Assembly: GCF_045055655.1 (NCBI RefSeq)
Contig: NZ_JBANFI010000003.1
Span: 1-64,000 of the forward strand
DNA: 64,000 nucleotides
From: Marinospirillum alkalitolerans
GTDB lineage: Bacteria; Pseudomonadota; Gammaproteobacteria; Pseudomonadales; Halomonadaceae
Direction: 5' to 3'
Positions within the stretch are counted from its first letter, which is position 1, and every line of letters starts with the position of its first letter. The position numbers and the translations under genes are program-made. This document shows, piece after piece, positions 45,820 through 54,616 of the stretch. The notes below the pieces were generated by a model. That model was not told where the DNA came from. It did not search any database and worked only from the letters and a program-made list of their open reading frames with translations.

Positions 45820-46044
45820 TCAAGGCGCAAGACGCTCGATCTGCACAAACTGTCCCTGCTCATTAAAATGAATACGAAACAGTCCTTGAATCCCTTGATG
45901 GGTGACCATAGTGCGCAGCAAACGTCGTGGAAAAACCACGCTGCGGCCATCAACACTGGTGGTTTTTACATTGAGTGCACTCGATTGATAAAAGTCCAAC
46001 ACTTCTTGTGCGCTGACATTAAGACGCACGGTCACGCTGGGCAT
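45820..46044 (-). CDS. DUF2835 family protein
   Basis: A 74-residue conserved protein of unknown function (SVTVRLNVSAQEVLDFYQ, VVFPRRLLRTMVTHQGIQGL, FRIHFNEQGQFVQIERL), matching my recollection of the proteobacterial DUF2835 family. The frame runs upstream to 46131, but the family normally begins near the ATG at 46044. It lies 31 bases before the response regulator on the same strand and may be cotranscribed with it. Confidence 0.72.
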   Translation of the reverse strand: MPSVTVRLNVSAQEVLDFYQSSALNVKTTSVDGRSVVFPRRLLRTMVTHQGIQGLFRIHFNEQGQFVQIERLAP

Positions 46045-46150
46045 GATAGGGAGCCACTCCATCTGATTGAGATCGTGGTCGTATATTAATCCAAAGGGGC
46101 AAGAAATATCAGCCTCGACAGCCAGATTCACAACCAGCTGAGTGCGGGCT

Positions 46151-46186
46151 CCCTCTCTAGAGCGCTTCAGCGCACCCTAGAGAGGG
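46151..46186. terminator. Hairpin after the glutamate dehydrogenase gene
   Basis: CCCTCTCTAG and CTAGAGAGGG pair perfectly around 16 bases that hold a second hairpin, GCGC-TTCA-GCGC. It lies 38 bases past the gdhB stop with no U-tract. A factor-dependent terminator or 3' stabiliser is likely. Confidence 0.45.
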
Positions 46187-46223
46187 CCATCACCGCATCC
46201 TCGAGCGATGCAAGGTCGAGGGA

Positions 46224-49200
46224 TTAACCTTCGAGATCAGTTGCAGACAGGATCGCCAACTGGCGCAAGGCCACCGCAAAGAGCGGATACCCCACATGGC
46301 TGCCTGCGCGCACTTCATGCAGCAGATTCATCCAGCGCTCAACCTGTACGGCATAGTGCTGCTGCCATTGAGCCAGACGCTCTTCAAGTTGCGACGCGGC
46401 ATCATCCAGTGACAAGACACTCAGCGCGAGATGACGATGACGATCATCCAGCTCATCACGATAGGCTTCACGCGCCATCGCTTCCCACGCATCCTTGACG
46501 GCCAGATCCGCGATCTGCTGCTTCAGCCAAGGCAGATGCAGCACACTGCCAACCTGATAATAGGCCGCCATCACCTGCGCCAGATTCAGCCCAGTTTCAC
46601 GCTCAGCCTGAATGATGTTCAAGCCAGAGTAGAGCTGCGGAATGCCGGCCAGACGCTCGGCCACTTCTTGCTTCAGCCCTTCTTCGAGCAGCTGATCACG
46701 GCGCTCAGCCCAGAGGGTGAGTTCTTCTCCGCTCAGCCGCTCGGCCAACTGCTCAGTAATCAACTGGACCTTCGGCGCGAAGTAATCCACCGCCTCGCGG
46801 GCTGTCAGACCCACAAAGCGCTGACGCACAAACCAGCGTGTTGCACGGCGCATCATCCGAGTCAGATCATGCATCAACTGCAATTGACGCTGGGCATCCA
46901 GCTGATGATCCAGCGCTTCAATCGCATTCCATAATCCCACCACACCAAAGACATCACGGCTCACCGCATAACCACGCACGATATCAGGCACACTCATGCC
47001 AGCGGTATCCTGCAAGCGATGGACAAAGGTGATCCCCATATGATCCACCAGCTCGTTCACCAACATGGTCGCAATCAGCTCGCGCTTGAGCGGATGCTGT
47101 TGTAAGGGTTCGGCATAACGCTCCAGAATCACCTTCGGGAAGGCCCGTTCCAGCGCCTGACCCAACCAGGGATCTTCGGGCACTTCAGAGGCCAGCAGTG
47201 CGTTTTTGATATCCGCCTTGGCATAGGCCAGCAAGACCGCCAGCTCAGGGCGTGTTAAACCCAGCTGCTCGGCTTCACGATCCTGCAACTGGGCCTCACT
47301 GGGCAAGAACTCCAGCGCGCGATTCAGCTTGCCTTCTTCTTCAAGACGATTCATCAAGCGGCGATAGTGGCCCAAATTATGGCGACTATCTAACTCAGCG
47401 ATCGCCAAGGCCTGAGCTTGCGAGTAGTTATCACGCAGCACCAGCTCGGCGACTTCATCCGTCATCTGATCGAGCAGCTGATCACGTTGTTTTAACGTCA
47501 GATCACCGGCTTGCATCACCTGTTGCAGCAGAATTTTCAGGTTGACTTCATGGTCGGAGCAGTTGACCCCGCCAGCATTATCAATAAAGTCGGTATTGAC
47601 GCGCACGCCCACCTGCGCGGCTTCAATCCGGCCTTGTTGCGTCCAGCCGAGGTTACCACCCTCACCGACCACTTTGCAGCGCAGCTGGTCGCCATTGATA
47701 CGCAGGCTGTCATTCGCCTTATCACCCACCTCAGCATGGGTTTCATGACGCCCCTTCACATAGGTGCCGATCCCTCCATTCCAGATCAGATCAACAGGCG
47801 ATTGCAGCAGGGCATGAATCAACTCATTCGGGGCCATGCGTGCCGCGCTCAAACCAAAGCGCGCCTGCATCTGTGGCGTAATCGTGATGCTCTTGGCATC
47901 GCGCAGGAACACACCGCCCCCTTCTGAAATCAGCTCAGGGCGATAATCTTCCCAACCTGAACGCGGCAGGGCAAAAAGACGCTGGCGCTCTGCATAGCTG
48001 ATTGCAGGATCAGGCTGTGGATCAATAAAGATATGCTTGTGGTTAAAGGCCGCGACCAATTGGAGCTGATCTGAACACAAGAGACCATTACCAAAAACAT
48101 CGCCATTCATATCACCGATACCCAGCACGCTGACACTCTGGCGCTGCACATCGATCCCCATTTCACGGAAGTGGCGCTGCACACTGACCCAAGCCCCACG
48201 CGCGGTAATGCCCATTTTCTTGTGGTCATAGCCTGCGCTACCACCCGAGGCAAAGGCATCACCCAGCCAGAAGTTGTACTCGGCAGAAATGGCATTCGCC
48301 AAATCAGAGAAGGTCGCGGTGCCCTTATCAGCAGCCACCACCAGATAGGGATCATCTTCATCATGGCGCACCACCTGGGCAGGCGGCACCAGTTGCTGAT
48401 TGATCAGATTATCCGTCACATCCAACAAGGAGCGGATAAAGGTTTGATAACAGGCCACACCCTCAGCCATCCAGGCTTCACGATCGCGTGGATCAGGCGA
48501 TTTTTTGCACACAAAACCACCCTTCGCACCCACTGGAACGATCACGGCATTCTTGACCTGCTGCGCCTTCACCAGACCTAACACCTCGGTGCGGAAATCC
48601 TCGTGCCGATCCGACCAGCGCAAACCACCGCGCGCCACCTGCCCATAACGCAGATGCACACCTTCGACGCGTGGCGAGTAAACAAAGATCTCAAAGCGTG
48701 GGCAAGGCTGGGGCATATCGCTGATCGCGCTAGGGCTGAGCTTAAAGCTCATCGCTGGGCGATAGCCTTCTTCGGTTTGCTGATAGTAGTTGGTGCGCAA
48801 GGTCGCCTGAATCAGTTCGATATAGCGGCGCAGGATCTTATCTTCGCTGAGGCTGGTAATCGCCTCCAGCGCGCTCTCAATCTGTTCGACGACCTGCGCG
48901 CAGGTCGCAGCAGAAGCTGGGTGAGCGGGATCAAAACGCAGCGCAAACAGATGCAGCAGCTGACGCGCAATATCAGGATGGCTGACCAGCGTCGCGGCAA
49001 TATAATCCTGCGAGAACTGGCTGCCAATCTGTTTCATATAGCGTGCATAGGCGCGCAGCAGCGCAACCTGACGCCAATCCAGCCCCGCAGCCAAGACCAG
49101 ACGGTTAAAGCCATCACTTTCTGCCTCACCGCGCCAGGTGCGCAAGAAGGCTTCTTGGAAGATGTCTTTGACCTGCGGCAGATCCAAAGCACCACTGGCC

Positions 49201-51035
49201 GAAAGCGCATTGTGCAAGGAGAAATCATGAATCCAGCAGGTTTGGCCATCACGCTCAATTTCATAGGGCTTTTCACCCAGCACGCGTAATCCCAGATGCT
49301 CCAGCACTGGCAGCACATCAGAAAGGGGCAGGGATTCGCCTTTCAGATACAGCTTAAAGCGCAGGGCTTGGGCGGTTTCAAGCGTGCGGTACAAGCTGAG
49401 TGCGATCGGCTGCTCGGCACTCAGCTGCTCAAAGTGCTGAATGTCATTGACCGCATGGCGCGCGGTGAAATCTTCACAATAGGCGGCAGAGAAGCCATCT
49501 CGATAGAGGCGCAGCAAACGATTGGCACTTTCTTCACCTAACTGCTCGGCCAAGGCGGCAAACAGGCTTTCATTCCAGGAGCGGGTCGCCTGCACCATGC
49601 GCTGCTCCAGCTCGCGCAGATCATAGTCTGCTGGGTGCTCACCTTGAAAACGCAGAATAAACTGCGTACGACACAACAGAGATTCAGAGAAGTAGGTCGT
49701 AAACTCAACAAACTCAGCATTCAGGGTCTCACACAAGACCTTCTGCGCTTTTTGACGCAGCTCCGTGCTGTAGGTATCGCGTGGAAGATAAACCAGTGCT
49801 GAGTAAAGACGCGCATAGTGGTTAGCCCGCACAAAGACCTTCACCTTGCGTCTTTCACGCAGATTAAAAATCCCTAATGCCGTCGGAATCAGTTCATCCA
49901 GCGGAATCTGGAACAGATCATCACGCGGATACACATCCAAAAGCTGCTGCATCTGGCGACCATTGTGGGTGCTTGGTGCCATATCCAGCGCTTGCATCAC
50001 TGCGGCAACCTTGTGACGCAGCACAGGAATACTGCTGGCCGAGGCGGCATAAACAGCGGAGGTGTACAAACCCATAAAGCGCTTCACACCCACCAGCAGC
50101 CCCTTGGCATCATACTGGGCCAGACTCAGATAATCTGGCTGCGCAGGACGATGGACGCGAGACATAGCTGCGGATTTCACAAAGGTCAGCAGATCAGGGA
50201 CCAGGGTAAAGATCTGATCAGCACTCAGCTGATCTGGGGCACACAAGCGCGCTGGGTCCTGCTCCATTTTCAAAAGCCCTAGGGCTTGATCCTCACAACG
50301 CTGCCACTGGCTCTGCTCAAGGCGATATTCATCATAACCAAGGAAGGTAAAGCGATCTTCAATCAACCAGTCAATAAAAGCTCGGGCTTCGGCCTGGTCT
50401 TGCGCCGCCAAGGAGCCAGGGGCCGTCAGCGACTGGCTGGCTTGCTGGGCCTGCGCCCGCATGGCGGCAAAATCCTCAACCACCACCTGTACTTCATTCA
50501 GCACGCGGCGTAACTGGTCTTCTAACTCAGCCAGATCTTGCGAATCACTTAAACGATCGGTTTCAATCAGAATCAAGGATTCAGCCTGATACGGCCCCTC
50601 AACAGCCTCACCAATCGAGATCAAACGCCCTTCTGCATCTCGCTCTACAGCCAAAATAGCGTTGTGGATGGTGTGCACCGCCAGCTGCTGGCGCTGTAGC
50701 TCCATCCGCAAAGAATCCACTAAAAAGGGACGATCTGGGTTGAGCACCTGAATAATGGTGTGCGAAGCCTGCCAGCCATCTTCTTCAAAATCTGGGTTCA
50801 AGACACTCAGTTTTGGCTGGGCGGAGACACGCTGCTGGATAAAATTCCACAGCGACACGCTCATACCATAGAGCAAATCCTGCGGCCATTGCGCCAACTC
50901 ATCCACCGCAGCATGATGGTAAAAATACTGGGTAAAACGCTGCAATTGTGCCGCTTCTTGTGCAGCAAAGTGCTGAGCAAGCGGGGTGTCCAGCTGTTGC
51001 AAAAGCTCGTGCAAAGCGCTGTTGTGTTCGGTCAT
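46224..51035 (-). CDS. gdhB: NAD-specific glutamate dehydrogenase, 180-kDa type
   Basis: A 1603-residue enzyme converting glutamate to 2-oxoglutarate and ammonia with NAD. The long N-terminal region carries ACT-like segments, and the catalytic part begins around residue 700: RGGLRWSDRHEDFRTEVLGL, NAVIVPVGAKGGFVCK (catalytic Lys), DKGTATFSDLANAIS and SGGSAGYDHKKMGITARGAW, GIGDMNGDVFGNG. This is the large Pseudomonas/Azoarcus-type catabolic form. Start set at the ATG at 51035 with AGGAG six bases upstream; the frame to 51122 adds an unlikely leader. It probably serves amino-acid catabolism, with the symporter and asparaginase upstream in the window. Confidence 0.95.
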   Translation of the reverse strand: MTEHNSALHELLQQLDTPLAQHFAAQEAAQLQRFTQYFYHHAAVDELAQWPQDLLYGMSVSLWNFIQQRVSAQPKLSVLNPDFEEDGWQASHTIIQVLNPDRPFLVDSLRMELQRQQLAVHTIHNAILAVERDAEGRLISIGEAVEGPYQAESLILIETDRLSDSQDLAELEDQLRRVLNEVQVVVEDFAAMRAQAQQASQSLTAPGSLAAQDQAEARAFIDWLIEDRFTFLGYDEYRLEQSQWQRCEDQALGLLKMEQDPARLCAPDQLSADQIFTLVPDLLTFVKSAAMSRVHRPAQPDYLSLAQYDAKGLLVGVKRFMGLYTSAVYAASASSIPVLRHKVAAVMQALDMAPSTHNGRQMQQLLDVYPRDDLFQIPLDELIPTALGIFNLRERRKVKVFVRANHYARLYSALVYLPRDTYSTELRQKAQKVLCETLNAEFVEFTTYFSESLLCRTQFILRFQGEHPADYDLRELEQRMVQATRSWNESLFAALAEQLGEESANRLLRLYRDGFSAAYCEDFTARHAVNDIQHFEQLSAEQPIALSLYRTLETAQALRFKLYLKGESLPLSDVLPVLEHLGLRVLGEKPYEIERDGQTCWIHDFSLHNALSASGALDLPQVKDIFQEAFLRTWRGEAESDGFNRLVLAAGLDWRQVALLRAYARYMKQIGSQFSQDYIAATLVSHPDIARQLLHLFALRFDPAHPASAATCAQVVEQIESALEAITSLSEDKILRRYIELIQATLRTNYYQQTEEGYRPAMSFKLSPSAISDMPQPCPRFEIFVYSPRVEGVHLRYGQVARGGLRWSDRHEDFRTEVLGLVKAQQVKNAVIVPVGAKGGFVCKKSPDPRDREAWMAEGVACYQTFIRSLLDVTDNLINQQLVPPAQVVRHDEDDPYLVVAADKGTATFSDLANAISAEYNFWLGDAFASGGSAGYDHKKMGITARGAWVSVQRHFREMGIDVQRQSVSVLGIGDMNGDVFGNGLLCSDQLQLVAAFNHKHIFIDPQPDPAISYAERQRLFALPRSGWEDYRPELISEGGGVFLRDAKSITITPQMQARFGLSAARMAPNELIHALLQSPVDLIWNGGIGTYVKGRHETHAEVGDKANDSLRINGDQLRCKVVGEGGNLGWTQQGRIEAAQVGVRVNTDFIDNAGGVNCSDHEVNLKILLQQVMQAGDLTLKQRDQLLDQMTDEVAELVLRDNYSQAQALAIAELDSRHNLGHYRRLMNRLEEEGKLNRALEFLPSEAQLQDREAEQLGLTRPELAVLLAYAKADIKNALLASEVPEDPWLGQALERAFPKVILERYAEPLQQHPLKRELIATMLVNELVDHMGITFVHRLQDTAGMSVPDIVRGYAVSRDVFGVVGLWNAIEALDHQLDAQRQLQLMHDLTRMMRRATRWFVRQRFVGLTAREAVDYFAPKVQLITEQLAERLSGEELTLWAERRDQLLEEGLKQEVAERLAGIPQLYSGLNIIQAERETGLNLAQVMAAYYQVGSVLHLPWLKQQIADLAVKDAWEAMAREAYRDELDDRHRHLALSVLSLDDAASQLEERLAQWQQHYAVQVERWMNLLHEVRAGSHVGYPLFAVALRQLAILSATDLEG

Positions 51036-51271
51036 GTGCTGCTCCTGGGTCTTCTGCTCAATCGATGAGCTGAGTGTCTTATTATCAATCGCGAAGCTGA
51101 CTGCTTCAGCAGTATAGAACACCCGCCATCAAACGCGCCTTTGCAGTGAGAATCAAGAGTGCATACCAGACCCGCATATCCAATGCCGTTTGATGAATGC
51201 TAAGCTTGCCCCTTGCTGCCGGCGCTGGATGGCAGCGTTTCTTTCATTTTTGCAGAGGCACCAGGATCACC

Positions 51272-52261
51272 ATGGCACTCCACACCGCCTTTCAGACACT
51301 CAGGCATCGCCTGCACCAACAGATCATAGGTCAAACGGCCCTCATCGATAACCTGCTGCTCTGCCTGCTGGCTGAGGGGCATCTGCTGGTGGAAGGCGCA
51401 CCGGGGCTAGCGAAAACGCGTGCAGCACAAGCCTTAGCGCGCGCCTGCGAAGGTCAGTTTCAGCGCATCCAGTTTACGCCTGATCTGCTGCCTGCTGACT
51501 TGACGGGGACGGATATCTTTCATCCTCAAACAGGCGCGTTCAGTTTTCGCCAGGGCCCGATCTTCAGCCACTTTGTGCTTGCCGATGAGATCAACCGCGC
51601 TCCCGCCAAGGTCCAATCGGCCCTGCTGGAGGCCATGGCCGAGCGCCAGATCAGTGTCGGCACCCAAACCTATCCTCTGCCCCCTGTATTTATGGTGATC
51701 GCCACGCAAAACCCGCTGGAGCAAGAAGGGACCTATGCCCTCCCTGAAGCCCAGCTGGATCGCTTTTTATTGCATACTTGGGTCAGCTACCCTGGCGCCG
51801 AAGAAGAGCTGGCGATTCTGCGGCTCGTGCGTCATGAGACAAGATCAGCGCAGCAAAACGATCAGCTCAGCACGGCTGAATCTCAGCGTGCAGCACCTTG
51901 GCTCACGCAGCAGGATCTGCTCGCGGCCCGCGAGGCTGTCCAGCAGGTGCATCTCGCACCGGCACTGGAAACCTATATTGTTGATCTCGTGCAAGCCACG
52001 CGCCAAGCTGGACGCTATGATGCTCAGCTCGGGCACGCCATCGAGTGGGGCGCCAGCCCGCGTGCCAGTCTGGCGCTGGATCGGGTGAGTCGTGCGCGTG
52101 CTTGGCTGGCCGGACGAGATCATGTCTTGCCAGAAGATATTCGCACCAGTGCGCCCGATGTGCTGCGCCACCGCTTGATTCTGAGTTATCAGGCCCAGGC
52201 CTCGGGCACCCAAGCCGATGCGATCATTCAACGCCTGCTTGATACCGTGATCTGCGCATGA
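51272..52261 (+). CDS. MoxR-family AAA+ ATPase
   Basis: A 329-residue AAA+ ATPase of the MoxR group, proposed chaperones that mature or activate VWA-domain partners. Walker A is LVEGAPGLAKTRAA, Walker B is FVLADEINRAPAKVQSALLEAM, sensor 1 is VIATQNPLEQEGTY, and the arginine-finger/LDRF block is LPEAQLDRFLLH. Start at 51272 has AGGA nearby. Its stop overlaps the next ATG (ATGA), opening the six-gene MoxR/Bat operon. Confidence 0.93.
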   Translation: MALHTAFQTLRHRLHQQIIGQTALIDNLLLCLLAEGHLLVEGAPGLAKTRAAQALARACEGQFQRIQFTPDLLPADLTGTDIFHPQTGAFSFRQGPIFSHFVLADEINRAPAKVQSALLEAMAERQISVGTQTYPLPPVFMVIATQNPLEQEGTYALPEAQLDRFLLHTWVSYPGAEEELAILRLVRHETRSAQQNDQLSTAESQRAAPWLTQQDLLAAREAVQQVHLAPALETYIVDLVQATRQAGRYDAQLGHAIEWGASPRASLALDRVSRARAWLAGRDHVLPEDIRTSAPDVLRHRLILSYQAQASGTQADAIIQRLLDTVICA

Positions 52262-53220
52262 TGGCGGCCTTTTGGCGTCGCTGGGCGAACAGGCTTGCCG
52301 CCGTACGCCATGCGCAAGACGCTACCGAGACGGATCAGATCGCGCTCAGTGTCACACTGGAGGAATTGCTGGCGCTGCGGTATGCCGCTACTGATCCTTG
52401 GTTACATCAGCTGGCGCTGGCCAGTCGACCTCAGGCTCAAGGCACCCACTACCCCCTGCCTGGGCGCGGGCTGGATTTCAAAGAACATCGCCCTTATCAC
52501 GCGGGTGATGATCTGCGTCATCTGGATTGGAAGGTGACAGCACGCCGAGGTCAGCCCTATACCCGCCTCTATCATCAGGAGCGCCAAACACCTTGGGTGC
52601 TGGTGCTGGATCAAAGTTCAGCGATGCAGTTTGGGCAGCGCGGCAATAAGGCCGTGATCGCGGCACGTTTAGCCGCACAAATGGGCTGGGCGATTCTGGC
52701 GCAGCAAGATCAGCTCGCTTTATGGATAGAAACCGATCAGCAGGGCTACTGGCAGGCTCAGCACCACCAACGCCGCCACTGGATGCACACCCTGGCTTTT
52801 ATCGCGCAGCATCAGCAGCAGATGGGCCCCTTGCAACCGCGCCCACCCCAGCAATGGGATCAGCTGCTGACACAGCTCAGACCGCGCCTGCCACGCCATA
52901 CACAACTGGTGTTGATTAGTGATTTTCAAGGCTGCGAGAGCTGGAGTGCCTTACAAGACCTGGCCCAGCACACGCACCTCTGGCTGATCCATCTCACTGA
53001 TCCACTGGATATCGATCTGGCTCAGGAAGGGGCATGGATCAGCACGGATGAACAGGAGCAGCCGCTGACACCCAGCCTGCGCCAAGCCTGGCAGCAGGCC
53101 TTTATCCAACGCCAGCAGGCACTACAACAACTGGTTCAAGGGCGCGGTCGCTATCTAGCCTGTTCTACTGAATCAGAGACTTACCAGTTTACAACAGGAT
53201 TCAGGCGCACAAAGAGGTAA
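52258..53220 (+). CDS. DUF58 domain protein
   Basis: A 320-residue soluble protein with the DUF58 signature GRGLDFKEHRPYHAGDDLRHLDWKVTARRGQPYTRLY-type block near residues 75-115 followed by a VWA-like fold (VLVLDQSSAMQFGQ). DUF58 proteins are encoded with MoxR and Bat genes; their biochemical action is not established. Start overlaps the moxR stop in ATGA, so translation is coupled. The DUF4381 gene follows after 42 bases. Confidence 0.9.
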   Translation: MMAAFWRRWANRLAAVRHAQDATETDQIALSVTLEELLALRYAATDPWLHQLALASRPQAQGTHYPLPGRGLDFKEHRPYHAGDDLRHLDWKVTARRGQPYTRLYHQERQTPWVLVLDQSSAMQFGQRGNKAVIAARLAAQMGWAILAQQDQLALWIETDQQGYWQAQHHQRRHWMHTLAFIAQHQQQMGPLQPRPPQQWDQLLTQLRPRLPRHTQLVLISDFQGCESWSALQDLAQHTHLWLIHLTDPLDIDLAQEGAWISTDEQEQPLTPSLRQAWQQAFIQRQQALQQLVQGRGRYLACSTESETYQFTTGFRRTKR

Positions 53221-53262
53221 ACTAAAAGATGTTTATTGACATGTTAAGGATCAAAAAGACTC

Positions 53263-53745
53263 ATGAATCTTGATGCACTTCAACAACAGCTGGCACCGCT
53301 GTTGCCACCCTTGCCAGACACCACTTGGCCGCTCTGGGTTTGGTTGACGGCAGCGGGTGCGAGTCTCGGCTTTGTGCTGCTGTTGTTTTTTCTGCGCTGG
53401 TTTCGGCTGACGGCCACACGGCGTTATGCCTATCAGGAGCTCCAAGCTATTTATCAACGCTATCTCACCAATCAGGATGCACCGCGCTATTTATATGAAG
53501 TCAACCTGCTGCTGCGTCGGATCGCAGTGCGTAACTTTCAACGAGATCATGTGGCCAGTCTGACCGGAGAAGAATGGCTAACCTTCCTCGACTGGAGTAA
53601 AGGCCCCAGCAAAGATCCTCAAGCCAGTTTTAAAGAAGGCAGTGGCCGCATTCTGGCCTGGGGCGCCTATCACGCCAAGCCGCAGGAATTTGATGCTGAG
53701 CAGCTACGCCAGCTGGTACGCACATGGATACGTCGGCAAACCTAA
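53263..53745 (+). CDS. DUF4381 domain protein
   Basis: A 160-residue protein with one membrane helix (about residues 24-46, PLWVWLTAAGASLGFVLLLF) after a short proline-rich N-terminus, and a cytosolic helical domain (YAYQELQAIYQRYL, YLYEVNLLLRRIAVRNF, TGEEWLTFLDWS). This matches DUF4381, found in MoxR/Bat clusters. It overlaps the following BatA-like gene by 22 bases. Confidence 0.85.
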   Translation: MNLDALQQQLAPLLPPLPDTTWPLWVWLTAAGASLGFVLLLFFLRWFRLTATRRYAYQELQAIYQRYLTNQDAPRYLYEVNLLLRRIAVRNFQRDHVASLTGEEWLTFLDWSKGPSKDPQASFKEGSGRILAWGAYHAKPQEFDAEQLRQLVRTWIRRQT

Positions 53746-54614
53746 GTTGGGCTTGGCCTTGGGTGCTGCTGCTGCTGCCGCTGCCCTGGGTCATCAGGCG
53801 CCTGCAACCCCAAGACTGGGGACAAGCCCATGCGCTGCGCCTCCCACTGGCGCAGTTTTCTGCTGCGGATCAGCCCCCACTGACGGCGCGACGCTGGGGA
53901 CCTTGGGCTCTCTGGGTGCTGGTGTTGATCGCCTTAGCGCGCCCCGAACTGGATCTGGGCAGTATCGAGGTGCGGCAAGAACAACGCCAGCTGATGATGG
54001 CTTTGGATCTGTCTGGCAGCATGAGTGAGCTGCTGGATGGCCTGCCCCGCCTTGAACATGCCAAACGGACGCTGCGCGCTTTTATCACCCAGCGATCTGG
54101 AGATCAAATCGGCCTGCTGGTCTTTGGCGGTGAGGCTTATGTCTATGTTCCTTTAACCGATGATCATGCCCTGCTGCTCGCGCAACTCGCGCGCTTGAAG
54201 GTCAATCTGGCTGGGCCAGGAACGGCGATGGGCGATGCGATAGCGCTCGGTGTGGCACAACTTCAAACCCATGCAGAGCACGCCAGCCTGATTCTTCTCA
54301 GCGATGGACTCAATAACGCTGGACTGCTCACACCCGCTCAGGCACTGGAGCTGGCGTCACAAGCAGGCATCACCACGCATCTGGTGTTGATGGATCTGGT
54401 GGCAGATCCAGATCTTGAGGCACAGATTCAAGCCACTGGCGGCCAGAGCTTCAGTGCGCTCCATGCCGATGAACTCGAACAGATTTATCAACAGCTGCAT
54501 CAGCTCGAACCCGTCACGCCTACACGCCACTACACCCAGCGTCAGGCCCTGCTCATCTGGCCCTTACTGGCTGCGCTGCTGCTGGCGGTTTGGCTGCGCT
54601 GGAGACGAGGTTAG
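53724..54614 (+). CDS. batA: BatA-like VWA-domain membrane protein
   Basis: A 296-residue protein with an N-terminal membrane helix (WAWPWVLLLLPLPWVI), a second near residue 60, a VWA domain and a final helix (ALLIWPLLAALLLAVWL). The VWA metal site is complete: MALDLSGSMSELLD, the Thr in PLTDD and the Asp in LLSDGLNNAG. The domain would face the periplasm in the usual Bat topology. It overlaps DUF4381 and is followed by the BatB/C-like gene after two bases. Confidence 0.9.
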   Translation: MDTSANLSWAWPWVLLLLPLPWVIRRLQPQDWGQAHALRLPLAQFSAADQPPLTARRWGPWALWVLVLIALARPELDLGSIEVRQEQRQLMMALDLSGSMSELLDGLPRLEHAKRTLRAFITQRSGDQIGLLVFGGEAYVYVPLTDDHALLLAQLARLKVNLAGPGTAMGDAIALGVAQLQTHAEHASLILLSDGLNNAGLLTPAQALELASQAGITTHLVLMDLVADPDLEAQIQATGGQSFSALHADELEQIYQQLHQLEPVTPTRHYTQRQALLIWPLLAALLLAVWLRWRRG

Positions 54615-54616
54615 CC